From Meandrina meandrites (taxonomy: Eukaryota > Cnidaria > Anthozoa > Scleractinia > Meandrinidae), in the NCBI GenBank assembly GCA_963693305.1, contig OY855907.1:38633356-38697355 (forward strand): DNA of 64,000 nucleotides, read 5' to 3'. A program made the translations under genes and the position numbers. Positions 57,701 to 64,000 of this stretch are shown piece after piece. Positions within the stretch are counted from its first letter, which is position 1, and every line of letters begins with the position of its first letter. The notes under the pieces were generated by a model, which made no database searches, was not told where the DNA came from, and saw only the letters and a list, made by a program, of their open reading frames with translations.

Positions 57701-58501
57701 TTTATTATCATTATTTTGTAAATTGATTAAACCCTTAGCACTATTTCTAAGCTCTGTTGGTAGTTGAATATATGAGGATCCTTTCATCGGTTCATATTTA
57801 ACAATATTTAGATAATGTGCATCAATTAATTGAATGGTCCAACCCGAACCCTCTGAGATCCATTGAGCTACAAAATTTAATATCTGCTGTTCAGATAATT
57901 TTAGTGATTCAGGAATCTCCAAATCATTGATTATTGTTTGAGCTTTACTGTTGAAAAATGCTGTTTTTTGAATGACATCATCATTAGTCATTTTTGTGAA
58001 TGTCACCTTTAGAGTTTCAATGAATTTTAGTCCTTTCATTTCATTCAGCAATTTATTTATGTGATGCTTTATAGCTAAGCTTGTGTTTTGTAGTTGTAAT
58101 AGAGGGTCTTTGTTATTTTTTATACCAATTTCAAAGGATTTTGTATATCCTCTTAAAGCTTGGGTAATTTCTTTTATTTTAGTTCTGGGTGTTGTTATTG
58201 GTTTGGGTTCATCCTTAAATTCAGATGGAGGAGCAATGATATTTTCTTCATAATCTTGAACAATATCGCGAACGCTTCGAGCTTTTGGAGTTGGTTTGGG
58301 TTCATCCTTAAATTCAGAAGGAGGAGCAATGATATTTTCTTCATAATCTTGAACCATATCGCGGACGCTACGAGCTCTAGGAGTTGGTTTTAGAGGTCGT
58401 GCTTTGTATATCCTTGGCTGATTCGCTTTTAGTGATAAAATGATTTGAATAAGATCATCTTTAGAAAGATTTATAAGATTTTTGTGATTTAAGTTGTTCA
58501 T
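54709..58501 (-). pseudogene. Protein-primed PolB, full-length but frameshifted near 56,715-56,770
   Basis: The N-terminal part (to 58,501) starts MNNLNHKNLINLSKDDLIQI. It carries two tandem ~29-residue units (ARSVRDMVQDYEENIIAPPS), then the GSGWTIQLIDAH region, exonuclease I in FVIYADFEAITDK, and the CHICDKQY...DHCHITGKY cluster. The C-terminal part contains exonuclease II, motif A (YLDANNLYGYAM), motif B (LMNNSVYGKTMEN) and motif C (LLFTDTDSLTYE). One frame change in an A-rich run (about 56,760) separates them. About 1,260 residues in all, a normal Polinton PolB size. It replicates linear DNA with a terminal protein. Confidence 0.88.
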
Positions 58502-58648
58502 ATATATAGGTTAAGATATTATTTCTTTAAGTCTATAGTAAAATATTTTTTAAATGCGCTTAATTTGTTAATTATTATAACAACCAGAAATATAATTATT
58601 TTTGGTTATCATTGAAACAAAAAGTCAGCATTTATCTTTAAATTAAAT

Positions 58649-58909
58649 TTAATCTTCAACTGTTATTATATCAAATTTATCAATTTGTTCAGTGCTTTTA
58701 ATAATACAGTTAGTAATATGCAATTTTGTTTTTATATGACTCCATTTACCTGCTAGGGTGTAATTTTTATCATTTTGACATATATCACAGAACCAAGGTT
58801 TATTTAGCATGTATTTTGTTTTGCTAGCTTTTATTGCAGCTTGACGTAGTTCATCAGTTTGATGTAAAATGGGTCTCCCTCTCATTTTTATATTAATAAT
58901 ACTATACAT
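58649..58909 (-). CDS. Small C2H2-like zinc-finger protein
   Basis: 86 residues from the first ATG, or 78 from the internal ATG in KMRGRPILH, which gives an AT-hook-like RGRP at the N-terminus. The finger is WFCDICQNDKNYTLAGKWSH followed by a second His in TKLH. This single-finger type with a preceding basic helix (AAIKASKTKYML) occurs in giant viruses and related elements as I recall. Possibly a transcription or DNA-binding cofactor. It sits directly upstream of PolB on the same strand and is divergent from the VLTF3-like gene. Confidence 0.6.
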   Translation of the reverse strand: MYSIINIKMRGRPILHQTDELRQAAIKASKTKYMLNKPWFCDICQNDKNYTLAGKWSHIKTKLHITNCIIKSTEQIDKFDIITVED

Positions 58910-58971
58910 TATATTTTTAAGTATTTTAACATTAATGCGTAAAAACTTTTAATATACATAATATATATAAA

Positions 58972-59532
58972 ATGTGTTGTAACAGTGATTTACATAGTGA
59001 ATTCATAAATATGAATGAAGGTATATGTCCTTTTTGTGATGAACTGTTAGAAAAAGTTGATAAAATAGTCGAGCCATGCTGTAGTGAACTAAATGTATGT
59101 AATAAAAACGGTATTAATGTCTGTCTGAATTGTGGATTAGTTCATGGATACGAATATACATCAAATTATATTGATTTTTATGAGAATATGTATAAAATAC
59201 GACGGAGATCGGTTTACCACCGTAAATATCATATCGAGAATACGTTGAATTCTATTTGCTATGAGAATAAAATCACATTGACTTATAAACAAAGGGATAA
59301 AATTTATAAGACATTCGAAATAATTGGATCTGTTATTCCTTCAGTTAATAAACTCCGAAGACGAATAATCAGCACTAAATATATCCTCAGGCAGTTATTT
59401 AAATTGCTTGGTCTTCATTTTGAGTGTATAAAAATTACTGATTCGAGAAAAACGCTTGAATTTTATAATCGATATTGGGCAAAGATTTTAGAATTGAAAA
59501 ATGCAGAGATATTGCACATTATCAGACAGTGA
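58972..59532 (+). CDS. Candidate VLTF3-like late transcription factor
   Basis: 186 residues. Cys pairs: ICPFCDEL, EPCCSEL, then VCLNCGLVHGYEY (zinc ribbon of TFIIB/VLTF3 type). A motif RRSVYHRKYHIENTLNSI follows, equivalent to the Y-(K/R)-R-x-x-H-F-x-E-x-L signature of poxvirus and NCLDV VLTF3-like proteins, then helices with IPSVNKLRRRI and LEFYNRYWAKIL matching the C-terminal YE/Y...I region. It is the only plus-strand gene in this part of Polinton C and overlaps the end of the convergent gene at 59,522 by 11 bases. It could direct late viral transcription from the AT-rich promoter boxes. Family call from memory. Confidence 0.62.
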   Translation: MCCNSDLHSEFINMNEGICPFCDELLEKVDKIVEPCCSELNVCNKNGINVCLNCGLVHGYEYTSNYIDFYENMYKIRRRSVYHRKYHIENTLNSICYENKITLTYKQRDKIYKTFEIIGSVIPSVNKLRRRIISTKYILRQLFKLLGLHFECIKITDSRKTLEFYNRYWAKILELKNAEILHIIRQ

Positions 59533-60010
59533 ATTTTTTATCATATTTAAGCAGATACCGATCAATTATTGGACTGTTATCACTTATGTAGTCATCGGTG
59601 TTTTTCATCGTTATTAGGATATTGGATAGGTCGAATTCACCCGTTCGCAAAATGAATTTTAGTGTGTTAAGTATATGTATATAGGATTGGGTTGCATATA
59701 TACAATTTTGAATCTTCAAATCGAGATTCTGATGTTGCATCCAACCTTGTATTAAGAGCGCTATAGTGCTGATAGCAACCAGACTGATACCACCTGTGGC
59801 AATACTCGAAGCTATTGAGCCAGATGCAAAAATAATAGAAATTGAGTTTCCAAGTAATTTCCATTTTTTGAAGCGTTTTACTCCTTGCTTATAAGCCCAA
59901 CATTTTTTATGATATGTTTGGTAGTATTCTTTCAATTCTTGAATTTGCGTTTGATTTAACTTGTCACTAATATGGTTCCATTCGAATATATTTTTGTGTT
60001 GTTTTGGCAT
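59522..60010 (-). CDS. Membrane protein with two adjacent hydrophobic segments (162 aa)
   Basis: Polar N-terminal 50 residues with a helical CWAYKQGVKRFKKWK, then residues 53-92 very hydrophobic (SISIIFASGSIASSIATGG, then VAISTIALLIQGW), probably a transmembrane hairpin, then a helical C-terminus. Sits between the fibre locus and the VLTF3-like gene. No family recognised. A role in membrane fusion or lysis is possible but speculative. Confidence 0.5.
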   Translation of the reverse strand: MPKQHKNIFEWNHISDKLNQTQIQELKEYYQTYHKKCWAYKQGVKRFKKWKLLGNSISIIFASGSIASSIATGGISLVAISTIALLIQGWMQHQNLDLKIQNCIYATQSYIHILNTLKFILRTGEFDLSNILITMKNTDDYISDNSPIIDRYLLKYDKKFTV

Positions 60011-60144
60011 TTATATTATATGCTTAGACTATGCTTTATTTCTATTTTTAATTCTGTTATATAATTTCCTGATATTTTGGATCAATCGTTCAATAGTTTT
60101 CACTATCTCATGTATTAAATCTGCAGTTTTCATATATCAATAAA

Positions 60145-60678
60145 TTAGATAAAATAAACTCCATTTCCTCTTTCAAGAAAACAAATTTTATTGAATTCCT
60201 TTGAAGAAAAACTGTAAGCATTGGTTGATATTCCTATTCGTTTTATTTTATAAGGTAATTCTATTATAATATTTCTTGTTGTGACATTTCTTACATTGAT
60301 GTTTTTGTCTAAATAAGCTCCATTTACCAATCCGTATCTTACATTATTACCATTTTTCATGATCCACATAAAAAGGTTTTTATTTTGATATTGACTTAAC
60401 ATACTTAATTGATGATTATTATCGTTTTGATTGTCGATGATGAGTTTTTGGTTATTTATACTATAACGAGGATCACTATAAGTGAATTTTTTGTCATTAG
60501 TAATTCCTCCGAAACCAACAAGATTTTTTGTTGCATCTGTAAATGTTGTGTTGTGTTTAAAGCTGATAAAAATTGTATATTTATTTGTAGTAATTTCTTT
60601 ACTTAATGAAACTATAGCTCCATTTAAATTAGTTCCTAACTGTTTATCAAACAATGATAAATCGAAATCATCTTTCAT
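60145..60678 (-). CDS. Beta-rich fibre-locus protein, possible receptor-binding head (177 aa)
   Basis: 15 bp downstream of the fibre stop codon on the same strand. Predicted mostly beta: KYTIFISFKHNTTFTDATKN, a Gly patch (LVGFGGITND), NLFMWIMKNGNNVRYGLVNG, and a C-terminal ...RIGISTNAYSF. This resembles lectin/laminin-G-like jelly rolls. The equivalent segment in Polinton B (TIYIAFKYDYK...) lies right after its fibre ORF. It may therefore be the fibre head, encoded separately or split from the fibre by a frameshift. Confidence 0.5.
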   Translation of the reverse strand: MKDDFDLSLFDKQLGTNLNGAIVSLSKEITTNKYTIFISFKHNTTFTDATKNLVGFGGITNDKKFTYSDPRYSINNQKLIIDNQNDNNHQLSMLSQYQNKNLFMWIMKNGNNVRYGLVNGAYLDKNINVRNVTTRNIIIELPYKIKRIGISTNAYSFSSKEFNKICFLERGNGVYFI

Positions 60679-60693
60679 ATATTCAGTTGTAAT

Positions 60694-62475
60694 TTAACCA
60701 TTATCGTTTTGACATTTTAAATATTTTACTTCAGCACCAAAAGTTTCATCTACTATAAAACTATTAGCATCTGTTATATCAAAAAAGGTTTCGAATATTT
60801 CTTCGTAATAGCTTTTCAGCTTATTTTCGAGTTCGGTAATTTTTGTTTCTAATATTATTCTGAAAGATTCATAATAGTTTTTCAACTGTTTGAGATTTAC
60901 AGCTTGATCATCATTGGTGCCTTCTTTAATATTATTAATGGATTTTTTGTTCATATTTATCGGTGTATTGAAAATGATCTGATTATTTGTAATATAATAT
61001 ATCTGATCGTAAATACTGGGATTAATATTTGATTGATGACCAAATATTCCATAAATAATTAAATATGTTTGAAGTTTTTGATCATAAGAGCTTCCTGAGT
61101 TCATTTTCAGAATCATATCAATGTATAGGTAATTGTTTCCAATGTTTAGACTCTTTGTGAATTGACATATTAATCTGACATACTTTTGTGTTTTGAACGT
61201 TTTTTGGTTCACGTTATGAATGGTTTCAATGGATGATGAACCATCGATTGAAAGACTATTAGGGTTAATATTATCATTTAACCACATGATTTCAAGACAA
61301 ACAGTATAATCACTATTGGATAATAAAAAAAGATTAAGCCCAACTCTCGAACTATAATATCCTTTCGAGCTGTCCAGCAACAATTTCATGTCGACAACAT
61401 TTTTGTTTATCTGATGAGGAGAATTTTGATAGGTCGCAATATTCCCTAATTCAACACCATCTTCGTCTGATAGCTGTGACTCAGGGTCTGTCATAATGTA
61501 TTTGAATTTATTTTCATAATTTATGGATTGAATCTGACTTTCACCAACATAATCAATTAAATATTTTTTATTAACACAGTCAGATGGAAATTTTGGGCCT
61601 CTCATATTGACAATCTTATAATCACCCATGTTAAGATTACTTTCCATTGCTTGAGTACCATCAAGAAGCATAACTTTATTGGCATCAACTTTATTTTGTA
61701 GCCCAGCGTCGACATAAGATTTACTTGTAGCACTTGAATCGTATAAAGGATTACCCAGATAATATATTTGCCTTTGTCTATCTGAATGAAATGAATTGAA
61801 TAATATTGAATCCTGCAATTGGCCTCCCTCTTCTTTATTCAAATATTTTGTAGATAAATATTTAATATTTGGCACATCAGATTCATTACTTGAATTTGCT
61901 TCGTAATTCGGTACTTGGAGCCTTGATTTGATCGTTTGTAACACAGTTGTTTTCATGTCGAGTTTTTGATCAATATATTTCTTATTCATCACATTGGACA
62001 TATTGCTATATCCACTGTCAAAATCAGGCACATTGAGGATGCTCTTGAAAGTTTGCTCATCACTTGTTTCAAGATCCGCTTTTCTGACTAACTCTGTTTT
62101 GTCAGCTTTGAGATTATCTCGCAAATCGACATATTCTTTATTTGTTATAGTACGAGCATCCCATGAGTTTGGATTATATACCTCTGAATTTTGCAATGAC
62201 AATCCTTTTAAATCAAAGAACACATCTGTTTTATCCCTTTTTAAAAAGTGGTTTATCAGGTATTCTTTATTGACACCACTCTCATAATCACGTTTTATAC
62301 TTTCAAAATCGCTATCATCTGGTACATCTTCTTGAGTCTTGATATTGTACATTGCTTTTCCATTCATATCATAATCGCCCGAGGGAGTTAGCTTAAAACC
62401 GACTCCATCCTTACCTCTAATACCTGCTATATTATTCGTATGAATGAATTCATGTTTATCATTTATAAACCCCAT
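60694..62475 (-). CDS. Fibre/tail-spike-like protein with phage-fibre repeats
   Basis: 593 residues, intact. The N-terminus has IAGIRGKDGVGFKLTPSGDY (short collagen-like triplets plus a conserved GVGF...SGD), then repeated modules: VPDFDSGYSNMSNVMNKKYID, ESNLNMGDYKIVNMRGP...CVNKKYLID, and a C-terminal coiled coil (ILETKITELENKLKSYYEEI). These repeats are typical of trimeric bacteriophage tail-fibre shafts. Collinear homologue of the Polinton B fibre, with KDYESGVNKEYLINHFLKRD shared almost word for word. Presumed host-attachment protein. Confidence 0.75.
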   Translation of the reverse strand: MGFINDKHEFIHTNNIAGIRGKDGVGFKLTPSGDYDMNGKAMYNIKTQEDVPDDSDFESIKRDYESGVNKEYLINHFLKRDKTDVFFDLKGLSLQNSEVYNPNSWDARTITNKEYVDLRDNLKADKTELVRKADLETSDEQTFKSILNVPDFDSGYSNMSNVMNKKYIDQKLDMKTTVLQTIKSRLQVPNYEANSSNESDVPNIKYLSTKYLNKEEGGQLQDSILFNSFHSDRQRQIYYLGNPLYDSSATSKSYVDAGLQNKVDANKVMLLDGTQAMESNLNMGDYKIVNMRGPKFPSDCVNKKYLIDYVGESQIQSINYENKFKYIMTDPESQLSDEDGVELGNIATYQNSPHQINKNVVDMKLLLDSSKGYYSSRVGLNLFLLSNSDYTVCLEIMWLNDNINPNSLSIDGSSSIETIHNVNQKTFKTQKYVRLICQFTKSLNIGNNYLYIDMILKMNSGSSYDQKLQTYLIIYGIFGHQSNINPSIYDQIYYITNNQIIFNTPINMNKKSINNIKEGTNDDQAVNLKQLKNYYESFRIILETKITELENKLKSYYEEIFETFFDITDANSFIVDETFGAEVKYLKCQNDNG

Positions 62476-62495
62476 TTTTCTGTTAATATGTTATA

Positions 62496-63131
62496 TTAAA
62501 TATTCTCATTAAAATTTTTAGTCATGAATTTCCGTGGTTTATCGATATAAATAAAGCTGAATGGCTGTTTAGTTGCTTTAACATATAACTCTTTTGGAAT
62601 ACTGTTTTCACGGCATATCAGAGATCGCTCATTTGCACTTGGGAATTCGTAAATACAGAAATGCGAACAGTTCAATCTTATGTCTTTTGGAGTTGAATAG
62701 TAACTCTGAGATAAATACATTACGGATGCATTTTTATGTCTTCCTCTTATGAAATAATCAATCAAAGGCTTTTGATTTTTTTCACAAACGAAATCGTCAA
62801 ATATCACAAGTTTTTGATTATCATCGTTTAGATCAGAAACAGGAATAATTTGGTCGTTACTGAATTCAATAACATCATAACCAGCTTCCTCACTTATTGA
62901 TTGAAACATTTTCATAAGATTCTGGTATTTGGATTGATCCAAGTTTTTTGCATATAGGTAAATTTTATCATAATATAATAAATTGTATATCATATGCATG
63001 AGCATGTTGGTTTTTCCCGACCCACTTGGCGAGCAAATCAGCATCCTGAAACAGCAATTTGGCATGAAATCGTATATTTGCCTAAAGTTTGAAACCATAT
63101 CGTCTTTACAGTCATAATTTGGAATCTTCAT
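62496..63131 (-). CDS. A32/FtsK-like genome-packaging ATPase
   Basis: 211 residues. Walker A SPSGSGKTN at residues 34-42; Walker B KLVIFDDFVC at about 107-116; sensor SVMYLSQSYYSTPKDIRLN; C-terminus KPRKFMTKNFNENI nearly identical to the Polinton B protein. Start context AT-rich (TATAATTAAATAATATAATAA before ATG). First gene of the leftward cluster, divergent from the gene at 63,273, exactly as in Polinton B in mirror image. Confidence 0.9.
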   Translation of the reverse strand: MKIPNYDCKDDMVSNFRQIYDFMPNCCFRMLICSPSGSGKTNMLMHMIYNLLYYDKIYLYAKNLDQSKYQNLMKMFQSISEEAGYDVIEFSNDQIIPVSDLNDDNQKLVIFDDFVCEKNQKPLIDYFIRGRHKNASVMYLSQSYYSTPKDIRLNCSHFCIYEFPSANERSLICRENSIPKELYVKATKQPFSFIYIDKPRKFMTKNFNENI

Positions 63132-63156
63132 TTATTATATTATTTAATTATATAAT

Positions 63157-63245
63157 ATGAAAGACTTCTGGAAGACTAATGAAAGACTGATGAAAGACTT
63201 CTGGAAGACTAATGAAAGACTGATGAAAGACTTCTGGAAGACTGA
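63157..63245. repeat. Tandem GACTTCTGGAAGACTAATGA repeat in the divergent promoter region
   Basis: Units AAAGACTTCTGGAAGACTAATG and GAAAGACTGATGA alternate, with three copies of the first element in the 141-bp gap between ATPase and the rightward gene. Polinton B has a different inverted repeat in the same slot. Confidence 0.85.
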
Positions 63246-63272
63246 TAATAATATATACTAATATATATATAA

Positions 63273-64000
63273 ATGAGCATATCAGCTTGGCAAAAAATTG
63301 CTAAACAAAAAAATGAAATTGAGAATCAAATTAAAAATATTAATAATCTAATTATTTCTTCAAAATTGTTAGATGAATTAGGACAAATCAAATATGAGAA
63401 ACTGTTAAAACCAGTTACATCACGTATCGATACACAAATCGAATTAACGAATTAATGGGTTGAAAGATGAAAACGAAATGCCCAATTTTGAACCACCTGA
63501 GCCCATTGCTGAAGATGATGAAATGCCTAATTTTGAACCACCTGAGCCCATTGCTGATGATGATGAAATGCCTAATTTTGAACCACCTGAGCCCATTGCT
63601 GATGATGATGAAATGCCTAATTTTGAACCACCTGAGCCCATTGCTGATGATGAAATACCTGATTTTAAATTGAAGAGAAAAAAATGGGATCCCACCCCTT
63701 TCAATATTGATAATCAACAGAAATTGGATAAGGAACGCAGTGTTCTAGCTGAAAAAAGGCGACGTATTAATGTTTTAGCAGGTAAACTATTGAAGAGTGG
63801 TAATCCCTATATCAAATCTGGTGAATATCAAGGAGCTTCATATAATGATCTGTTAAAAGAATCTGAAAATTTTACAAAACTAATTAATAGAATTGAAGAT
63901 CAGCTGTTAATGACTAGCAAAAAAAAGCAAAGGATTGAATACAAAAAGGTTCCTTTTTCACCTTTGGAGTTATATGAAACATCAAAAAAATTAAAAAAGA
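63273..64000 (+). pseudogene. Acidic virion-cluster protein with 15-residue repeats, frameshifted, runs off the window
   Basis: The first frame (63,273-63,455; MSISAWQKIAKQKNEIENQI...LLKPVTSRID) is homologous to the N-terminus of the Polinton B 198-aa protein. After its stop, coding continues in another frame from about 63,457: four repeats of MPNFEPPEPIADDDE (45-bp units, 63,466-63,655), then a basic region to the window edge (KLKRKKWDPTPF, NVLAGKLLKSGNPYIK). One frame change near 63,445-63,456 breaks the gene. Clear PPxY motifs are not seen, but the PPEP repeats are proline-rich in the same place. Confidence 0.6.

Larger units (their letters stand above)
52109..64000. mobile_element. Polinton C: relative of Polinton B, left end present, right end outside window
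   Basis: Begins AGTAGTATAACACATGGGGG, closely matching the Polinton B terminus AGTAGTATAGTAATTGGGGG. The predicted target duplication is ATCCGG (52,103-52,108). Gene order is inverted relative to B: two small genes, GTPase, PolB, zinc finger, VLTF3-like factor, membrane protein, fibre-locus protein, fibre and ATPase, then the first virion-cluster gene going rightward out of the window. It retains genes that B has lost between fibre and PolB. No integrase lies in the visible TIR region. Confidence 0.88.

Noticed and set aside
63415..63717. Minus-strand ORFs with repeated GSGGSKLGISS or similar
   Set aside because: Antisense shadows of the 45-bp coding repeats.

Overview
The window looks like gene-poor, repeat-dense DNA from an invertebrate metazoan, probably a cnidarian. 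I infer this from the mix of Polinton/adintovirus-like elements, a CR1/Jockey-like LINE, a tyrosine-recombinase element with a Myb domain, foldback elements and MITEs. I see no convincing ordinary host gene, rRNA, tRNA or CRISPR array. Three virus-like Polinton (Maverick) elements dominate. Many of their genes are broken, so this is mostly a graveyard of nested integrations, but one element is nearly complete and can be delimited to the base.

Region 1 (1 to about 28,200) is a decayed Polinton A with less AT-rich composition. It carries the end of a major capsid gene, a packaging ATPase, several small conserved structural or membrane ORFs, an integrase without a chromodomain, and a protein-primed type B DNA polymerase (PolB) on the minus strand. 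The PolB gene is cut into three pieces (4,759-6,455; 13,756-14,440; 26,490-28,170) by two nested insertions. The first (about 6,456-13,755) is a tyrosine-recombinase element. It has an array of GGAACAnnnTGTTCC palindromes at one end, a zinc finger + tyrosine recombinase + Myb protein, and a spliced SF3-helicase-like gene on the opposite strand. The second (about 14,441-26,490) is a duplicated repeat. That repeat is itself interrupted by an 8.9-kb TIR transposon (16,619-25,545) with an 8-bp target duplication, subterminal satellite arrays, a MITE, a LINE fragment and SGNH-esterase fragments.

Region 2 (28,140-31,428) is non-coding: hairpins, a 35-bp tandem repeat, and a TIR element with a 540-bp near-palindrome nested in it.

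Region 3 (31,429-47,521) is a 16,093-bp AT-rich Polinton B with a perfect 6-bp target duplication (TTGGAT) and 1,431-bp TIRs, each holding an integrase gene. The left half (minus strand) encodes phospholipase A2, zinc ribbon, adenain-like protease, major capsid, penton-like minor capsid and accessory virion proteins. The right half (plus strand) encodes the packaging ATPase, a fibre, PolB, a translation-factor-like GTPase and small acidic proteins.

Region 4 (47,522-52,108) is non-coding DNA with a 1.05-kb TIR element carrying RecQ-helicase and zinc-finger fragments, and a (CGGAT)n inverted-repeat element.

Region 5 (52,109 to beyond 64,000) is Polinton C, a relative of B in the opposite orientation. 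It has the same GTPase-PolB-fibre-ATPase core plus a candidate poxvirus VLTF3-like late transcription factor, a C2H2-like zinc finger, a membrane protein and a second fibre-locus protein.

If intact, elements of the B/C type would behave as virions with integrase: protein-primed replication by PolB, capsid assembly with protease and packaging ATPase, entry by fibre and PLA2. The surprising additions are an eEF1A/eRF3-like GTPase shared by both and a VLTF3-like factor. In the copies present, PolB is N-terminally deleted in B and frameshifted in C, and the minor capsid gene of B has a stop codon, so neither copy looks autonomous.
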